A DNA stretch of 64,000 bases from Methylohalobius sp964654415 (GTDB lineage Bacteria; Pseudomonadota; Gammaproteobacteria; Methylococcales; Methylothermaceae), in assembly GCA_964654415.1 (NCBI GenBank), contig CAZZIP010000009.1, positions 1 to 64,000 of the forward strand, written 5' to 3'. The position numbers were made by a program, and so were the translations under genes. This document shows positions 1 through 7,566 of the stretch, one piece after another. Position 1 is the first letter of the stretch. Every line of letters starts with the position of its first letter. The notes below the pieces were generated by a model. It was not told the origin of the DNA. It was given only the letters and a program-made list of their open reading frames with translations, and searched no databases.

Positions 1-57
1 GAGCTGTGTGGGGAGGCCGTCTATCGGGGCGGCGACGCGGCGACCTGGCCGGAATAA
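1..57 (+). CDS. 3' end of an unidentified gene (partial)
   Basis: Frame 1 is open from the window edge for 18 codons and stops at TAA 55-57; a strong terminator follows about 40 bases later, as expected for the end of a transcription unit. The visible peptide, ending AATWPE, is too short to identify. It could also be chance. Confidence 0.35.
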   Translation, partial: ELCGEAVYRGGDAATWPE

Positions 58-97
58 TCCTCTCATCTGCTGAGTAAGCTAACTAACTGGTAAGCGA

Positions 98-139
98 AAA
101 TCCCCGACTTCTCGAGGTAGGAGTCGGGGATTTCTTTTT
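98..139 (+). terminator. Rho-independent terminator
   Basis: A perfect 12-bp stem (98-109 with 122-133) closes a 12-base loop and is followed by CTTTTT. It probably ends the gene entering from the left. The other strand has A/T runs too, so it may work in both directions. Confidence 0.85.
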
Positions 140-234
140 ACCGTAGTTCAAGATAAAGCCGGGCAGACTCGGCTTTCAAGCAAGCAAGCTAGGGGAATTC
201 ACAGAGCTCTCGGCGCGGAAGCCCCCGAATTCAG

Positions 235-271
235 CCCCCCCTCCCCCCGCATGCGGGGGGATTGAGGGGGG
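235..271. repeat. C/G-run palindrome
   Basis: A perfect 18-base palindrome at 243-260 (six C, GCATGC, six G) is nested in an outer pairing of C 235-240 with G 266-271. It is extremely stable and lies just left of the tnpB promoter. It may be a dispersed extragenic palindrome or part of the left end of the element; the sequence does not decide. Confidence 0.6.
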
Positions 272-291
272 AGGAAGCGCCGCCTTTCGTC

Positions 292-320
292 TTGGTATAT
301 GAATAAATATTGTCTATAAT
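292..320 (+). promoter_or_regulatory. Sigma-70-type promoter for tnpB
   Basis: TTGGTA at 292-297, a 17-base spacer and a perfect TATAAT at 315-320. The predicted transcription start, about 7 bases downstream, falls at 326-328, directly on the putative tnpB start, so the message would be leaderless or nearly so. Confidence 0.6.
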
Positions 321-327
321 ATAATGT

Positions 328-1458
328 ATAAAGCTAACCCTGCAAACACAGCTTCTGCCGACGCCAGAGCAAGCCGCCTCGCTTGAAGCGACAGTACGCG
401 CCTTCAACGCGGCAGCGGACTGGCTGGCAGGAGAAGCGTTTGCCAGGAAAACGGCCAACAAGATCGCGCTGCAAAAGCTCTATTACGCCGCCTTGCGCGA
501 ACGCTTCGGCCTGTCGGCGCAGATGGCCGTGCGCTGCATTGCGCAAGTCTGCGAGGCTTACAAGCGGGACAAAACCAAGCGCCCGCGCTTTCGCCCTTTC
601 GCATCCGTCCCTTACGATCAACGCCTGATGAGCTTTAGGGGCATCAATTGCGTGTCTTTGCTGACACTCTCCGGTCGTATCCTGGTGCCGGTCATCATGG
701 GCCGCTACCAGTCCGAACGTTTTACGGCTGCCAAGGGGCAATGTGATCTTGTGCGCCGCAAGGACAGCAAATGGTTCCTGCTCGTGACCGTTGATCTGCC
801 AGAAAGCGCCAAGACACCGACGACGGACTTTCTGGGCGTCGATCTCGGCGTGGCGAACATCGCCACGGACAGCGATGGCGATCGGCACTCCGGGGAAAGC
901 ATCGAGGCGTGCCGCGTGCGTCTGCACAACCAACGCCGGGCGCTCCAGAAGGCAGCAGCCGGTCGCAAGCGCCGTGGACTTCGCCCCAAAGCCATCCGGC
1001 GCAAGCTCAAATCCCTTGCGGGGCATGAGACGCGCTTTCGCAGGAACATCAACCACATCGTTTCCAAAACGCTCGTTGCCAAGGCTAAAGGCACTGGGCG
1101 CGGGATTGCCCTCGAAGACCTCAAGGGCCTCCGCAACCGGACACGGTTTCGCAAGCGGCAGCGGGCGAAGATGGGCGGCTGGGCGTTCCATCAGCTTCGT
1201 GCCTTTGTCGAATACAAGGCAAGGCAGGCAGGCGTGGAAGTCGTCGTCATTGATCCGCGCAATACGAGCCGGGAATGTCCGGCTTGCGGACACATCGCCA
1301 AAGCCAACCGTCCATCGCAAGCCGAGTTCTGCTGCGTGGTCTGTGGACACACCGACCATGCGGACGTGAACGCGGCCCGGAACATCGCTTCCAGGGCCAG
1401 GGCCGCTGTCAATCGGCCTAAAGTCTCGGAACAGCATCAAGAACTCCTTGTTGCTTAG
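328..1458 (+). CDS. tnpB: TnpB, RNA-guided RuvC nuclease of an IS605-type element (start codon anomalous)
   Basis: TnpB proteins are RuvC nucleases guided by an RNA from the element's right end. Read from codon 328 (ATA), the product begins IKLTLQTQLLPTPEQA, the usual TnpB N-terminus. All catalytic parts are present: RuvC-I Asp in GVDLGVAN, RuvC-II Glu in IALEDLKG, the four-Cys zinc finger (CPAC and CVVC) and RuvC-III Asp in DHADVNAARN. No ATG, GTG or TTG lies in frame before TTG 493, which would remove 55 conserved residues. ATG 324 is one base out of frame; removing T327 would give ATG-ATA-AAG and restore a standard start. Either ATA is used, or a single-base insertion has silenced translation. 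The rest of the frame is uninterrupted, so any damage is recent. Confidence 0.85.
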   Translation: MKLTLQTQLLPTPEQAASLEATVRAFNAAADWLAGEAFARKTANKIALQKLYYAALRERFGLSAQMAVRCIAQVCEAYKRDKTKRPRFRPFASVPYDQRLMSFRGINCVSLLTLSGRILVPVIMGRYQSERFTAAKGQCDLVRRKDSKWFLLVTVDLPESAKTPTTDFLGVDLGVANIATDSDGDRHSGESIEACRVRLHNQRRALQKAAAGRKRRGLRPKAIRRKLKSLAGHETRFRRNINHIVSKTLVAKAKGTGRGIALEDLKGLRNRTRFRKRQRAKMGGWAFHQLRAFVEYKARQAGVEVVVIDPRNTSRECPACGHIAKANRPSQAEFCCVVCGHTDHADVNAARNIASRARAAVNRPKVSEQHQELLVA

Positions 1459-1496
1459 TACAGGGACAAGCCTACGACGGAAGTCGGGGGTAATTG
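1380..1496 (+). ncRNA. Predicted omega RNA at the tnpB 3' end (approximate)
   Basis: In characterised TnpB systems the guide RNA overlaps the 3' end of tnpB and runs through the right end, with the guide copied from flanking DNA. A CGAC-GGAA-GTCG hairpin with a GNRA loop at 1474-1485, followed by GGGGTAATTGAC, fits the conserved 3' end. If the boundary is near 1496 the guide starts TGTTGGTCGCCTCCGGCG. The 5' limit given is a guess. Confidence 0.35.
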
Positions 1497-2012
1497 ACTG
1501 TTGGTCGCCTCCGGCGAATCCAGAAGTTCATATAGCCGCTGATTTCTCCAGTTGGTGAATAAGCTGTCATCGAAGCTGCGATCGTTATCTATCGCATATT
1601 CGTAGGACTTGCGGAACAGAACCGCCGTCCGGAAGGCATGTAGTTCCTGGTCAGCGGTTACCGTTTTGATGTTGCCGACCTGGAAGGTCTTATTGCACGG
1701 CTTGCCGTCTTTGATCCAAAAGACGGTATAACATAGATAACTCTTGTCCTTACGCTTGTCATATTTGATCGTGCGCGATACCCCTGTAACGCCGGTGGAA
1801 ACCTTGTTAGAGGGGGTTTTCATGAAACGGGTGCGGCTGCCTTTGAGAATGATTAGCATCTGATCCCGCCACTGGATAGCGGCCTTAAGGGACTTTTTTT
1901 TGCCGCCCCAGAGCTTATGAGAGAAGTATCGGCTGTGTTCGACGCCGCGGCGGACGATACGCACCTGGAAACCGAACGGGTCTGGTTCGGTGATGTGTTT
2001 GTGTTCTGCCAT
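1455..2012 (-). CDS. AP2-domain DNA-binding protein, C-terminus replaced by IS sequence
   Basis: A 185-residue basic protein with two AP2-like units: around residues 15-60 (FQVRIVRRGVEHSRYF) and 72-135 (GVTGVSRTIKYDKRKDKSYL, then FQVG). Bacterial AP2 proteins are mostly phage- or homing-endonuclease-associated DNA binders; a target cannot be inferred. The last 15 or so residues (NSQLPPTSVVGLSLY) read through the right end of the tnpB element, and the TAA stop (1455-1457) overlaps the tnpB TAG, so the original C-terminus is lost. The gene is visibly AT-richer than the core genes, which fits acquisition by transfer. Start ATG 2012. Confidence 0.75.
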   Translation of the reverse strand: MAEHKHITEPDPFGFQVRIVRRGVEHSRYFSHKLWGGKKKSLKAAIQWRDQMLIILKGSRTRFMKTPSNKVSTGVTGVSRTIKYDKRKDKSYLCYTVFWIKDGKPCNKTFQVGNIKTVTADQELHAFRTAVLFRKSYEYAIDNDRSFDDSLFTNWRNQRLYELLDSPEATNSQLPPTSVVGLSLY

Positions 2013-2252
2013 ATCCTTTCAACCTGAAATCCGAGTTATTTTTGGTTTTAAGCAGGAGTGCAAAGCATCGCTTACATCTTACAAAGCTTTTGAAAATGTT
2101 ACAAAATCGGGTAAGGTCTTGTAAGAGGCTGATTCTCAAAGGCAAGCTTGTTTTAGAGTAATTCAGATCAGTTTTGTGTAGAATTAGCCTGGTGTATGTC
2201 TTCCCTACCGGGGAGGCTGAGACAACCACAAGTTAGCATCAGGAGGGATTCC

Positions 2253-2858
2253 ATGAGCGTATTAGTTGGTAAAAAAGCGCCCGACTTTACGGTGCCTGCA
2301 GTATTGGCCGATGGCCAGATCGTAGATGAATTCAATTTCTCCTCGGCCACCAAGGGCAAGTATGCCGTTTTGGTGTTTTATCCTTTGGATTTCACCTTTG
2401 TTTGCCCGACCGAGTTGATCGCTTTGGATCATCGGGTGGAAGAGTTCGCCAAGCGCAATGTCGAGGTGATCGCGGTGTCAATCGATTCGCAGTTCACGCA
2501 CAATGCTTGGCGCAATACCCCAGTGGAGAAAGGAGGAATCGGACCGGTCCGTTATACCTTGGCAGCGGACATCGGTCATAAAGTCGTCCGTGCCTATGAT
2601 GTGGAGGCTGAAGGGGTATGCGTAGCCTATCGCGGTAGTTTCCTCATCGATAAAGAAGGCATCGTGCGCCATCAGGTGGTCAATGATTTGCCGCTGGGAC
2701 GCAACATGGATGAACTGATCCGAATGGTCGATGCCCTCCAGTTTTTTGAAAAGCATGGAGAAGTCTGCCCGGCCAATTGGAAGCCTGGTCAAGAGGGGAT
2801 GAAGCCGAGTCCGGAAGGGGTGGCGCACTTCCTGGAAGCCCACGCCAGAGAACTTTGA
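2253..2858 (+). CDS. Typical 2-Cys peroxiredoxin (AhpC/Prx1 family)
   Basis: A cytoplasmic thiol peroxidase reducing hydrogen peroxide and alkyl hydroperoxides. The 201-residue product has the peroxidatic Cys in FTFVCPTEL (about residue 51) and the resolving Cys in HGEVCPANW (about 171), so it is a typical 2-Cys enzyme. Length fits the family. The start is ATG 2253 because AGGAGG lies at 2241-2246; an upstream extension would add 19 residues with no family match. The gene is alone in its transcript and ends at a strong terminator. No ahpF-like reductase is nearby, so the electron donor is unknown. Confidence 0.95.
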   Translation: MSVLVGKKAPDFTVPAVLADGQIVDEFNFSSATKGKYAVLVFYPLDFTFVCPTELIALDHRVEEFAKRNVEVIAVSIDSQFTHNAWRNTPVEKGGIGPVRYTLAADIGHKVVRAYDVEAEGVCVAYRGSFLIDKEGIVRHQVVNDLPLGRNMDELIRMVDALQFFEKHGEVCPANWKPGQEGMKPSPEGVAHFLEAHAREL

Positions 2859-2874
2859 TTTTAAGTGTAGCGAT

Positions 2875-2908
2875 AAAGCTGTCAGGCAGTCTGCCTGACA
2901 GCTTTTTT
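2875..2908 (+). terminator. Rho-independent terminator of the peroxiredoxin gene
   Basis: AAAGCTGTCAGG (2875-2886) pairs with CCTGACAGCTTT (2894-2905) around a 7-base loop, followed by further T residues. It separates two convergent genes. Confidence 0.9.
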
Positions 2909-2910
2909 AA

Positions 2911-3204
2911 TCAAGACGCTTTGCTCGATACACTGGCTACCCAGCGTTTGTGAATGAACCAGACGACAAGCGCCGCCAATACATAGCCGGCAAGTTCTGT
3001 GATCGCGATTAGGATGCTGAATTGACTTTTGTGATGGAAAGCAGCGCTGATAGGTTTAAGTGCCAGAAACCACCATAAAAACACGACTACATAATAAGCC
3101 GCTACGCCGTTGAACACCCAAACAAAAGGTTTAGGGTCGTGGATTTGGATCGCTGTGCGGTAAAACCATATCGCTATGGCGACTGCAATAAGCCCACCGA
3201 TCAT
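2911..3204 (-). CDS. Small membrane protein of unknown function
   Basis: A 97-residue hydrophobic protein with three likely membrane helices: residues 2-16, 29-50 and 65-85. It ends in a short Ser/Lys-rich tail. An AGGAGGT-like ribosome site precedes ATG 3204 (AGGAGG on the reverse strand). I do not recognise a family. It is convergent with the peroxiredoxin gene and has its own upstream region of 93 bases toward mutY. The good ribosome site and regular helices argue that it is real. Confidence 0.6.
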   Translation of the reverse strand: MIGGLIAVAIAIWFYRTAIQIHDPKPFVWVFNGVAAYYVVVFLWWFLALKPISAAFHHKSQFSILIAITELAGYVLAALVVWFIHKRWVASVSSKAS

Positions 3205-3297
3205 AAGCTAACCTCCTCTTAGATTTTTTAATTTTCACGCTCGGGAATTACATCATAAAACCTAATTGCAGCGCTTTGAAATTCCGTTTGATTTAAA

Positions 3298-4341
3298 GTG
3301 ATTGTCCCCCAAGCGTTTCAATCCATTCTGCTAGCCTGGTACGAGCGGTTCGGGCGCAAAGACTTGCCGTGGCAACAGCCGCGTACCCCTTATCGGGTGT
3401 GGGTGTCGGAAATCATGCTCCAGCAGACCCAAGTCGGCACTGTCATTCCCTATTTTCTGAGATTTATGGTGGCATTCCCGACGGTCCAGGCATTGGCTGC
3501 TGCTCAACTCGACCAGGTCCTCCGCCACTGGGCAGGTTTGGGCTATTATGCACGCGCCAGAAATCTCCACCAAACAGCTGCCATGCTGGTTGCCAGATAC
3601 GAAGGGGAAATTCCTGCCGACCTTAAAGCACTTATGCGCTTACCCGGTATCGGGCGCTCCACGGCCGGGGCCATCGTAAGCCTTGCTTTTGATCAACCGG
3701 CGCCGATTCTGGACGGCAATGTCAAACGCCTGTGGAGCCGCCTGCACGGCGTCGAAGACAGCCTAGATACCCAGGCTGCCGAACGGCGACTGTGGGCCTT
3801 GAGCGAGTATTATCTTCCTACTGAGCGCGCCGCCGACTATACCCAGGCATTGATGGACTTCGGCGCCAGCGTATGCACGCGTGCTCGCCCGCGCTGTTCA
3901 AACTGCGTGTTCCAAAACTACTGCCTAGCCTATCGTACCGGGCGCGTGGCGGTGCTTCCTGCCTTCCGCCCGCGTCTGACTAAACCGATCAAAGCGAGTT
4001 ACTGGTTGCTCCTTCGCGATGGCGATGGTCGCGTTTATCTGGAACAACAGCCCCCCACCGGAATCTGGGCGGGACTTTGGGCGCCTCCCCAGTGGGATTC
4101 TCGTGAAGCGTTGGAAGAGCATTGCTGCAAGGTGGGCATTCGGCCTGAAAGCTTGGTTTGGTTCCCCAGCCGGCGCCATGCGTTCAGCCATTATCTTCTG
4201 CGCTATACCCCTGTCTTGGCACAAGTCCCAGGATCGTTGGTTTTTCTCCATGATCGCCCCTCTTGTTGGCTCAAGCCAAAGGATTTCTCCGAATTCGCTA
4301 TGCCTGCGCCGGTGCAGCAACTACTTGCCGATTTGGCTTAA
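3298..4341 (+). CDS. mutY: Adenine DNA glycosylase MutY
   Basis: Removes adenine mispaired with 8-oxoguanine. Of 347 residues, 1-220 form the helix-hairpin-helix glycosylase with catalytic Glu38 (SEIMLQQTQV), the hairpin LPGIGRSTAGA and the catalytic Asp in ILDGNVKRLWSR. The iron-sulfur loop has exact C-x6-C-x2-C-x5-C spacing (CTRARPRCSNCVFQNYC). Residues 235-345 are the Nudix-like domain recognising 8-oxoG. Length is normal. The start is GTG 3298. The 3' end overlaps the convergent yihY-type gene by 4 bases. Confidence 0.97.
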   Translation: MIVPQAFQSILLAWYERFGRKDLPWQQPRTPYRVWVSEIMLQQTQVGTVIPYFLRFMVAFPTVQALAAAQLDQVLRHWAGLGYYARARNLHQTAAMLVARYEGEIPADLKALMRLPGIGRSTAGAIVSLAFDQPAPILDGNVKRLWSRLHGVEDSLDTQAAERRLWALSEYYLPTERAADYTQALMDFGASVCTRARPRCSNCVFQNYCLAYRTGRVAVLPAFRPRLTKPIKASYWLLLRDGDGRVYLEQQPPTGIWAGLWAPPQWDSREALEEHCCKVGIRPESLVWFPSRRHAFSHYLLRYTPVLAQVPGSLVFLHDRPSCWLKPKDFSEFAMPAPVQQLLADLA

Positions 4342-5612
4342 CTCCTAGGGCTGGCCTCCTTCGCGGCGAACAACTCCGCCAAAGGCACGTTAAAGCTTTG
4401 GGTGATCGCCTCTTCCACTCGGGAAAACTGGGAAGCAAGTGGGCCAGCAGTATCGGCATGAGGTAAAACATAAGGGTGACTGCGGTAGAGATCCAACACC
4501 GTAGCCAGATGCGGATCGCGGCGCAGCAACCAGTGGTTTGCTTCATCGCGCGCGATCCAGCCGTTGCGGCGCAGAACCGCCAAAACCGTATCTAGCTCTA
4601 CTGGGCTGACCTCGGGCAACAGGCGAGCGAGATCTGCATCTCCCAAGAGATCGTCGCTGTTTTGTCCCTGCCAAATGTACTTGAGCACGGTGTAAGCCAG
4701 GACTAAATCGTGTTCAGGAACCACCGGACCGGGAGGATGGGCGCCATAATGAAACGCATGAAGGCAGTAGGTAAACTGAGCGCCGACTAAGGTTACCATC
4801 CAGGAGAGATATAGCCACACCAAAAAAATCGGCACTGCCGCGAAGGCTCCATACACGGCTTCATAGCTGGGAAACCGAGTGATATAAAAAGCAAACCCTG
4901 CTTTGGCAAGCTCAAACAGAGCCGCACTTAGGAGTCCACCCCAAGCGGCCAGTCTGAATTTGACCTGAGCGTTGGGAACTAGGTGATAAAGCAGGGTGAA
5001 AGCTGCGGCTTCCAACAGGAACGAGGCCAGCTTGAAGACAAAGCCGAATCCTTCAGTTTCGGTTTGCGCCTCGAGGTGGGCCATGGCGATCCACTTTGAG
5101 GTGACCGCGATTCCGGCACCGATCAGCAAAGGTCCCAAAGTCAATACTGCCCAATACACCAACAGGCGGCGATGGAGGGCGCGATATGGTGGAGCCCGCC
5201 AGATTTCGTTGAGAGAGGTTTCGATGGTGATCATCAGCATCAAGGCGGTAATGACCAAAAACAAAACTCCAGGACCGGTGAGCTTCTTGGCTTTCTCAGT
5301 AAAGGTGCTTATGTATTCTTGGATTGTCTCGCGGGCTGCCGGCACGAGGTTTTCAAACACTAGGTTCAGGAGTTGATCGCTGATTTCCTGAAATGCCGGG
5401 AAGGCAGCAAAGATTCCTAGCGATACTGCAAGCAAGGGTACGAGCGCCAGGAGAGTGGTATAGGAGAGCGCCGCGGCGCTATCGGCACAGTGGCTTTCGT
5501 TGAAGCGACGCCAGAAATATTTCCAGAACGGGACTATCCATGCCAAACGCTCCCTGAGTCTCGCCGGTCCTTCATGGTTTCTCCTGTCAACAAACTTTAA
5601 TCGAACGGTCAT
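4338..5612 (-). CDS. yihY: YihY/BrkB-family inner membrane protein
   Basis: A YihY-family protein of about 424 residues: an N-terminal block of six membrane helices (about residues 20-285 from ATG 5612) with the family pattern SHCADSAAALSYTTLLALVP, and a cytoplasmic winged-helix-like tail (YIWQGQNSDDLL, then LDTVLAVLRRNGWIARD). The family was once misnamed RNase BN; its transport role is unproven. ATG 5612 is preferred over an upstream TTG at 5663 because GGATGA lies 7 bases before it. It diverges from the PAP2 gene across only 63 bases, so their promoters must be close or overlapping. Confidence 0.88.
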   Translation of the reverse strand: MTVRLKFVDRRNHEGPARLRERLAWIVPFWKYFWRRFNESHCADSAAALSYTTLLALVPLLAVSLGIFAAFPAFQEISDQLLNLVFENLVPAARETIQEYISTFTEKAKKLTGPGVLFLVITALMLMITIETSLNEIWRAPPYRALHRRLLVYWAVLTLGPLLIGAGIAVTSKWIAMAHLEAQTETEGFGFVFKLASFLLEAAAFTLLYHLVPNAQVKFRLAAWGGLLSAALFELAKAGFAFYITRFPSYEAVYGAFAAVPIFLVWLYLSWMVTLVGAQFTYCLHAFHYGAHPPGPVVPEHDLVLAYTVLKYIWQGQNSDDLLGDADLARLLPEVSPVELDTVLAVLRRNGWIARDEANHWLLRRDPHLATVLDLYRSHPYVLPHADTAGPLASQFSRVEEAITQSFNVPLAELFAAKEASPRS

Positions 5613-5675
5613 AGTCGCGTCATCCGAACAGACTATTTTTAAGACCAGACGATGAAACCTCAAAGGTGATCCAAG

Positions 5676-6203
5676 ATGCGCCTGATCCAGTCGATACTTT
5701 ATTACGATCAGAACCTGTTTGTCTGGGTATTACAGCGAAAATACTATGCCCGGCTGGTGGCTATGAGCTATTGGGTTTCCAAAACCGGCGATGGCGTCTG
5801 GTATGTGATCCTGGGAGCTGCGCTCTATTGGTTGGAACCGGCTCAGGGACCCTCGTTCCTAGCCAGCGGAATGGCTGCTTTTGCCTTGGAACGACCGCTG
5901 TATTTCGTGCTCAAAAACAGCCTCAAGCGCGGTCGACCGCAGACTAAAATTTCGGGATTCCACAGCTATATTGTTCCTGCTGACGAATTCAGCTTTCCTT
6001 CAGGCCACACTTCAGCGGCATTTCTAGTTGCCGTTCTGTGTGCCTGGTTTTATCCCACTATGACTTTGTGGGCGTTTCTATGGGCGCCCTTGGTTGGGAT
6101 CTCGCGGATTTTCCTTGGGGTTCATTATCCAGCCGACGTGGTTATCGGCGCTTTGATGGGTAGCGCCTGTGCCTTGGTTGGAATCCAGCTGGCCACGCCG
6201 TGA
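5676..6203 (+). CDS. PAP2-family membrane lipid phosphatase
   Basis: A 175-residue integral membrane phosphatase. All three PAP2 motifs are present: KNSLKRGRP (residues 77-85), PSGH (108-111, followed by TSAAF) and SRIFLGVHYPADV (about 144-156), so it should be active. Family substrates include undecaprenyl pyrophosphate, phosphatidylglycerol phosphate and lipid A phosphates; the sequence does not choose among them. It overlaps the next gene by 4 bases (GTGA), so the two are probably co-translated. Pairing with a glycosyltransferase hints at envelope lipid or glycan metabolism. Confidence 0.9.
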   Translation: MRLIQSILYYDQNLFVWVLQRKYYARLVAMSYWVSKTGDGVWYVILGAALYWLEPAQGPSFLASGMAAFALERPLYFVLKNSLKRGRPQTKISGFHSYIVPADEFSFPSGHTSAAFLVAVLCAWFYPTMTLWAFLWAPLVGISRIFLGVHYPADVVIGALMGSACALVGIQLATP

Positions 6204-7288
6204 GGATCCTGTACGGCGTCCAAGGGACCGGCAACGGCCACCTGACCCGGGCTCGCATTATGGCCAAAGCGTTGGCTGAAGTGGGCGTCGAAGTGCAATA
6301 TCTATTTTCTGGACGCCCGAAAGGAAGCTTTTTCGACATGGAGGTCTTTGGGAACTGGTGGTGGTATCCGGGTCTGACCTTTGCTACCCAAAATGGCAAA
6401 ATAAGTTATCTTAAAACTTTGGCCAAAATCCCAGATGTGGCGCCGTTCATCCGCGCGGTAGGCGAACTGGACTTGACCCCTTTCGATCTGGTCTTGACCG
6501 ATTTTGAGCCGATCAGCGCTTGGGCTGCACTCATCCGCGGAAAACCCCTCATCGGGTTGGGCCATCAATACGCTTTTCAATATGCGATTCCAAAGTGCCG
6601 CGGCGGGTGGATCGCGCGCGCCTTGCTGCGTTGGTATGCTCCGGCGCCTGTTAGCCTGGGCCTACATTGGCATCCGTTCGGCCAGCCTGTTCTGCCGCCT
6701 TTGGTGGAAACACTGCCTTCAAGCGATGCCGACCCCCGGAGGGTTCTGGTGTATTTGCCGTTTGAATCCCTACAAGCCGTCTGCAAGTTACTTGACCAGT
6801 TTCCCGAGTATCGCTTCGAAGTCTACAGCGGCGAGATAAAAACCCAGAAAATCTTAAGAAACATCCACTTGAATCCACTGTCGCGCCAAGGGTTTCAAAA
6901 GTCCTTGGCCGTTTGCAGCGGGGTTCTGTGCAACGCCGGCTTCGAGCTGATCTCAGAGGCGCTGACTGCGGGAAAAAAGATCCTGGTCAAGCCACTCTCC
7001 GGCCAGTGGGAGCAATGCTGCAATGCTAAGGCTTTGGTGAAATTGGGTTGGGGTGAAGTGATGACCAGCCTTGATGCCAAGCGGGTCGCTGCTTGGCTGG
7101 AGAAGTCTCAAGCAGTGCAGCTTAGCTATCCGGATGTGGCAGGACCGATCGCAGCTTGGCTGAAGGCAGGCGTCTGGAAAATACAGCCGGACTGGATCGA
7201 ATCTATTTGGCGCCAAGTCGATCTGGCAGCAAGCAGGGAGGAAAAGAGACAACCTCAGGCGAGCTGGTTGAAAAGGCAGACTTTATGA
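6200..7288 (+). CDS. Glycosyltransferase-like protein (MJ1255/VC2487 type)
   Basis: A 362-residue GT-B-like protein starting at GTG 6200 inside the stop region of the PAP2 gene. The N-terminus RILYGVQGTGNGHLTRA is the family's nucleotide-sugar-side loop; the acceptor side continues to about residue 170. The C-terminal half has the pattern VLCNAGFELISEAL and KPLSGQWEQ, as in MurG/MGT-type transferases. The substrate is unknown. The overlap with a lipid phosphatase suggests envelope glycolipid work. The tail after about residue 340 is Lys/Arg/Gln-rich. Confidence 0.8.
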   Translation: MRILYGVQGTGNGHLTRARIMAKALAEVGVEVQYLFSGRPKGSFFDMEVFGNWWWYPGLTFATQNGKISYLKTLAKIPDVAPFIRAVGELDLTPFDLVLTDFEPISAWAALIRGKPLIGLGHQYAFQYAIPKCRGGWIARALLRWYAPAPVSLGLHWHPFGQPVLPPLVETLPSSDADPRRVLVYLPFESLQAVCKLLDQFPEYRFEVYSGEIKTQKILRNIHLNPLSRQGFQKSLAVCSGVLCNAGFELISEALTAGKKILVKPLSGQWEQCCNAKALVKLGWGEVMTSLDAKRVAAWLEKSQAVQLSYPDVAGPIAAWLKAGVWKIQPDWIESIWRQVDLAASREEKRQPQASWLKRQTL

Positions 7289-7335
7289 TACTATTGTTGT
7301 TATTTAGGGGCGAGTACAACGCCATCAAATCTCTT

Positions 7336-7554
7336 ATGGCCAAAGAAGACGTCATCGAAATGGAAGGCACGGTGATCGAGACCTTGCCCAACACCATGTT
7401 CCGAGTAAGATTAGACAATGGGCATATTATCACCGCGCATATTTCCGGCAAGATGCGCAAGCATTACATTCGCATTTTGACCGGTGACCGGGTCAAAGTG
7501 GAGATGACCCCTTATGACCTCAGTAAAGGCCGAATCACTTTTCGTTTGAAGTGA
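7336..7554 (+). CDS. infA: Translation initiation factor IF-1
   Basis: The 72-residue S1-like OB-fold protein occupies the ribosomal A site during initiation. MAKEDVIEMEGTVIETLPN and VRLDNGHIITAHISGKMRK are diagnostic. The true start is ATG 7336; the open frame before it is not conserved. It is convergent with clpA, the infA-clpA-clpS arrangement common in gammaproteobacteria. A terminator lies inside the clpA 3' end. Confidence 0.97.
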   Translation: MAKEDVIEMEGTVIETLPNTMFRVRLDNGHIITAHISGKMRKHYIRILTGDRVKVEMTPYDLSKGRITFRLK

Positions 7555-7566
7555 TCTGCTGTTTCC

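Larger units (their letters stand above)
290..1496 (+). mobile_element. IS200/IS605-family element carrying only tnpB (approximate ends)
   Basis: The element holds tnpB and no tnpA Y1 transposase, like IS1341-type elements. The right end is placed near 1496: the hairpin CGACGGAAGTCG (1474-1485) and then GGGGTAATTGAC resemble the 3' ends of tnpB right-end RNAs, and the AP2 gene sequence on the other strand starts to look native just beyond it. The left end cannot be fixed; the AT-rich promoter at 292-320 is probably inside. With no resident tnpA, movement would need a transposase elsewhere. Confidence 0.55.

Noticed and set aside
141..234. Possible remnant of another IS605 right end (GAAGCCCCCGAATTCAG)
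   Set aside because: Similarity is limited to a short motif and no transposase fragment accompanies it.
334..1440. 368-codon open frame on the minus strand opposite tnpB
   Set aside because: It has no family features and exists because the GC-rich tnpB codons leave the complementary frame open.
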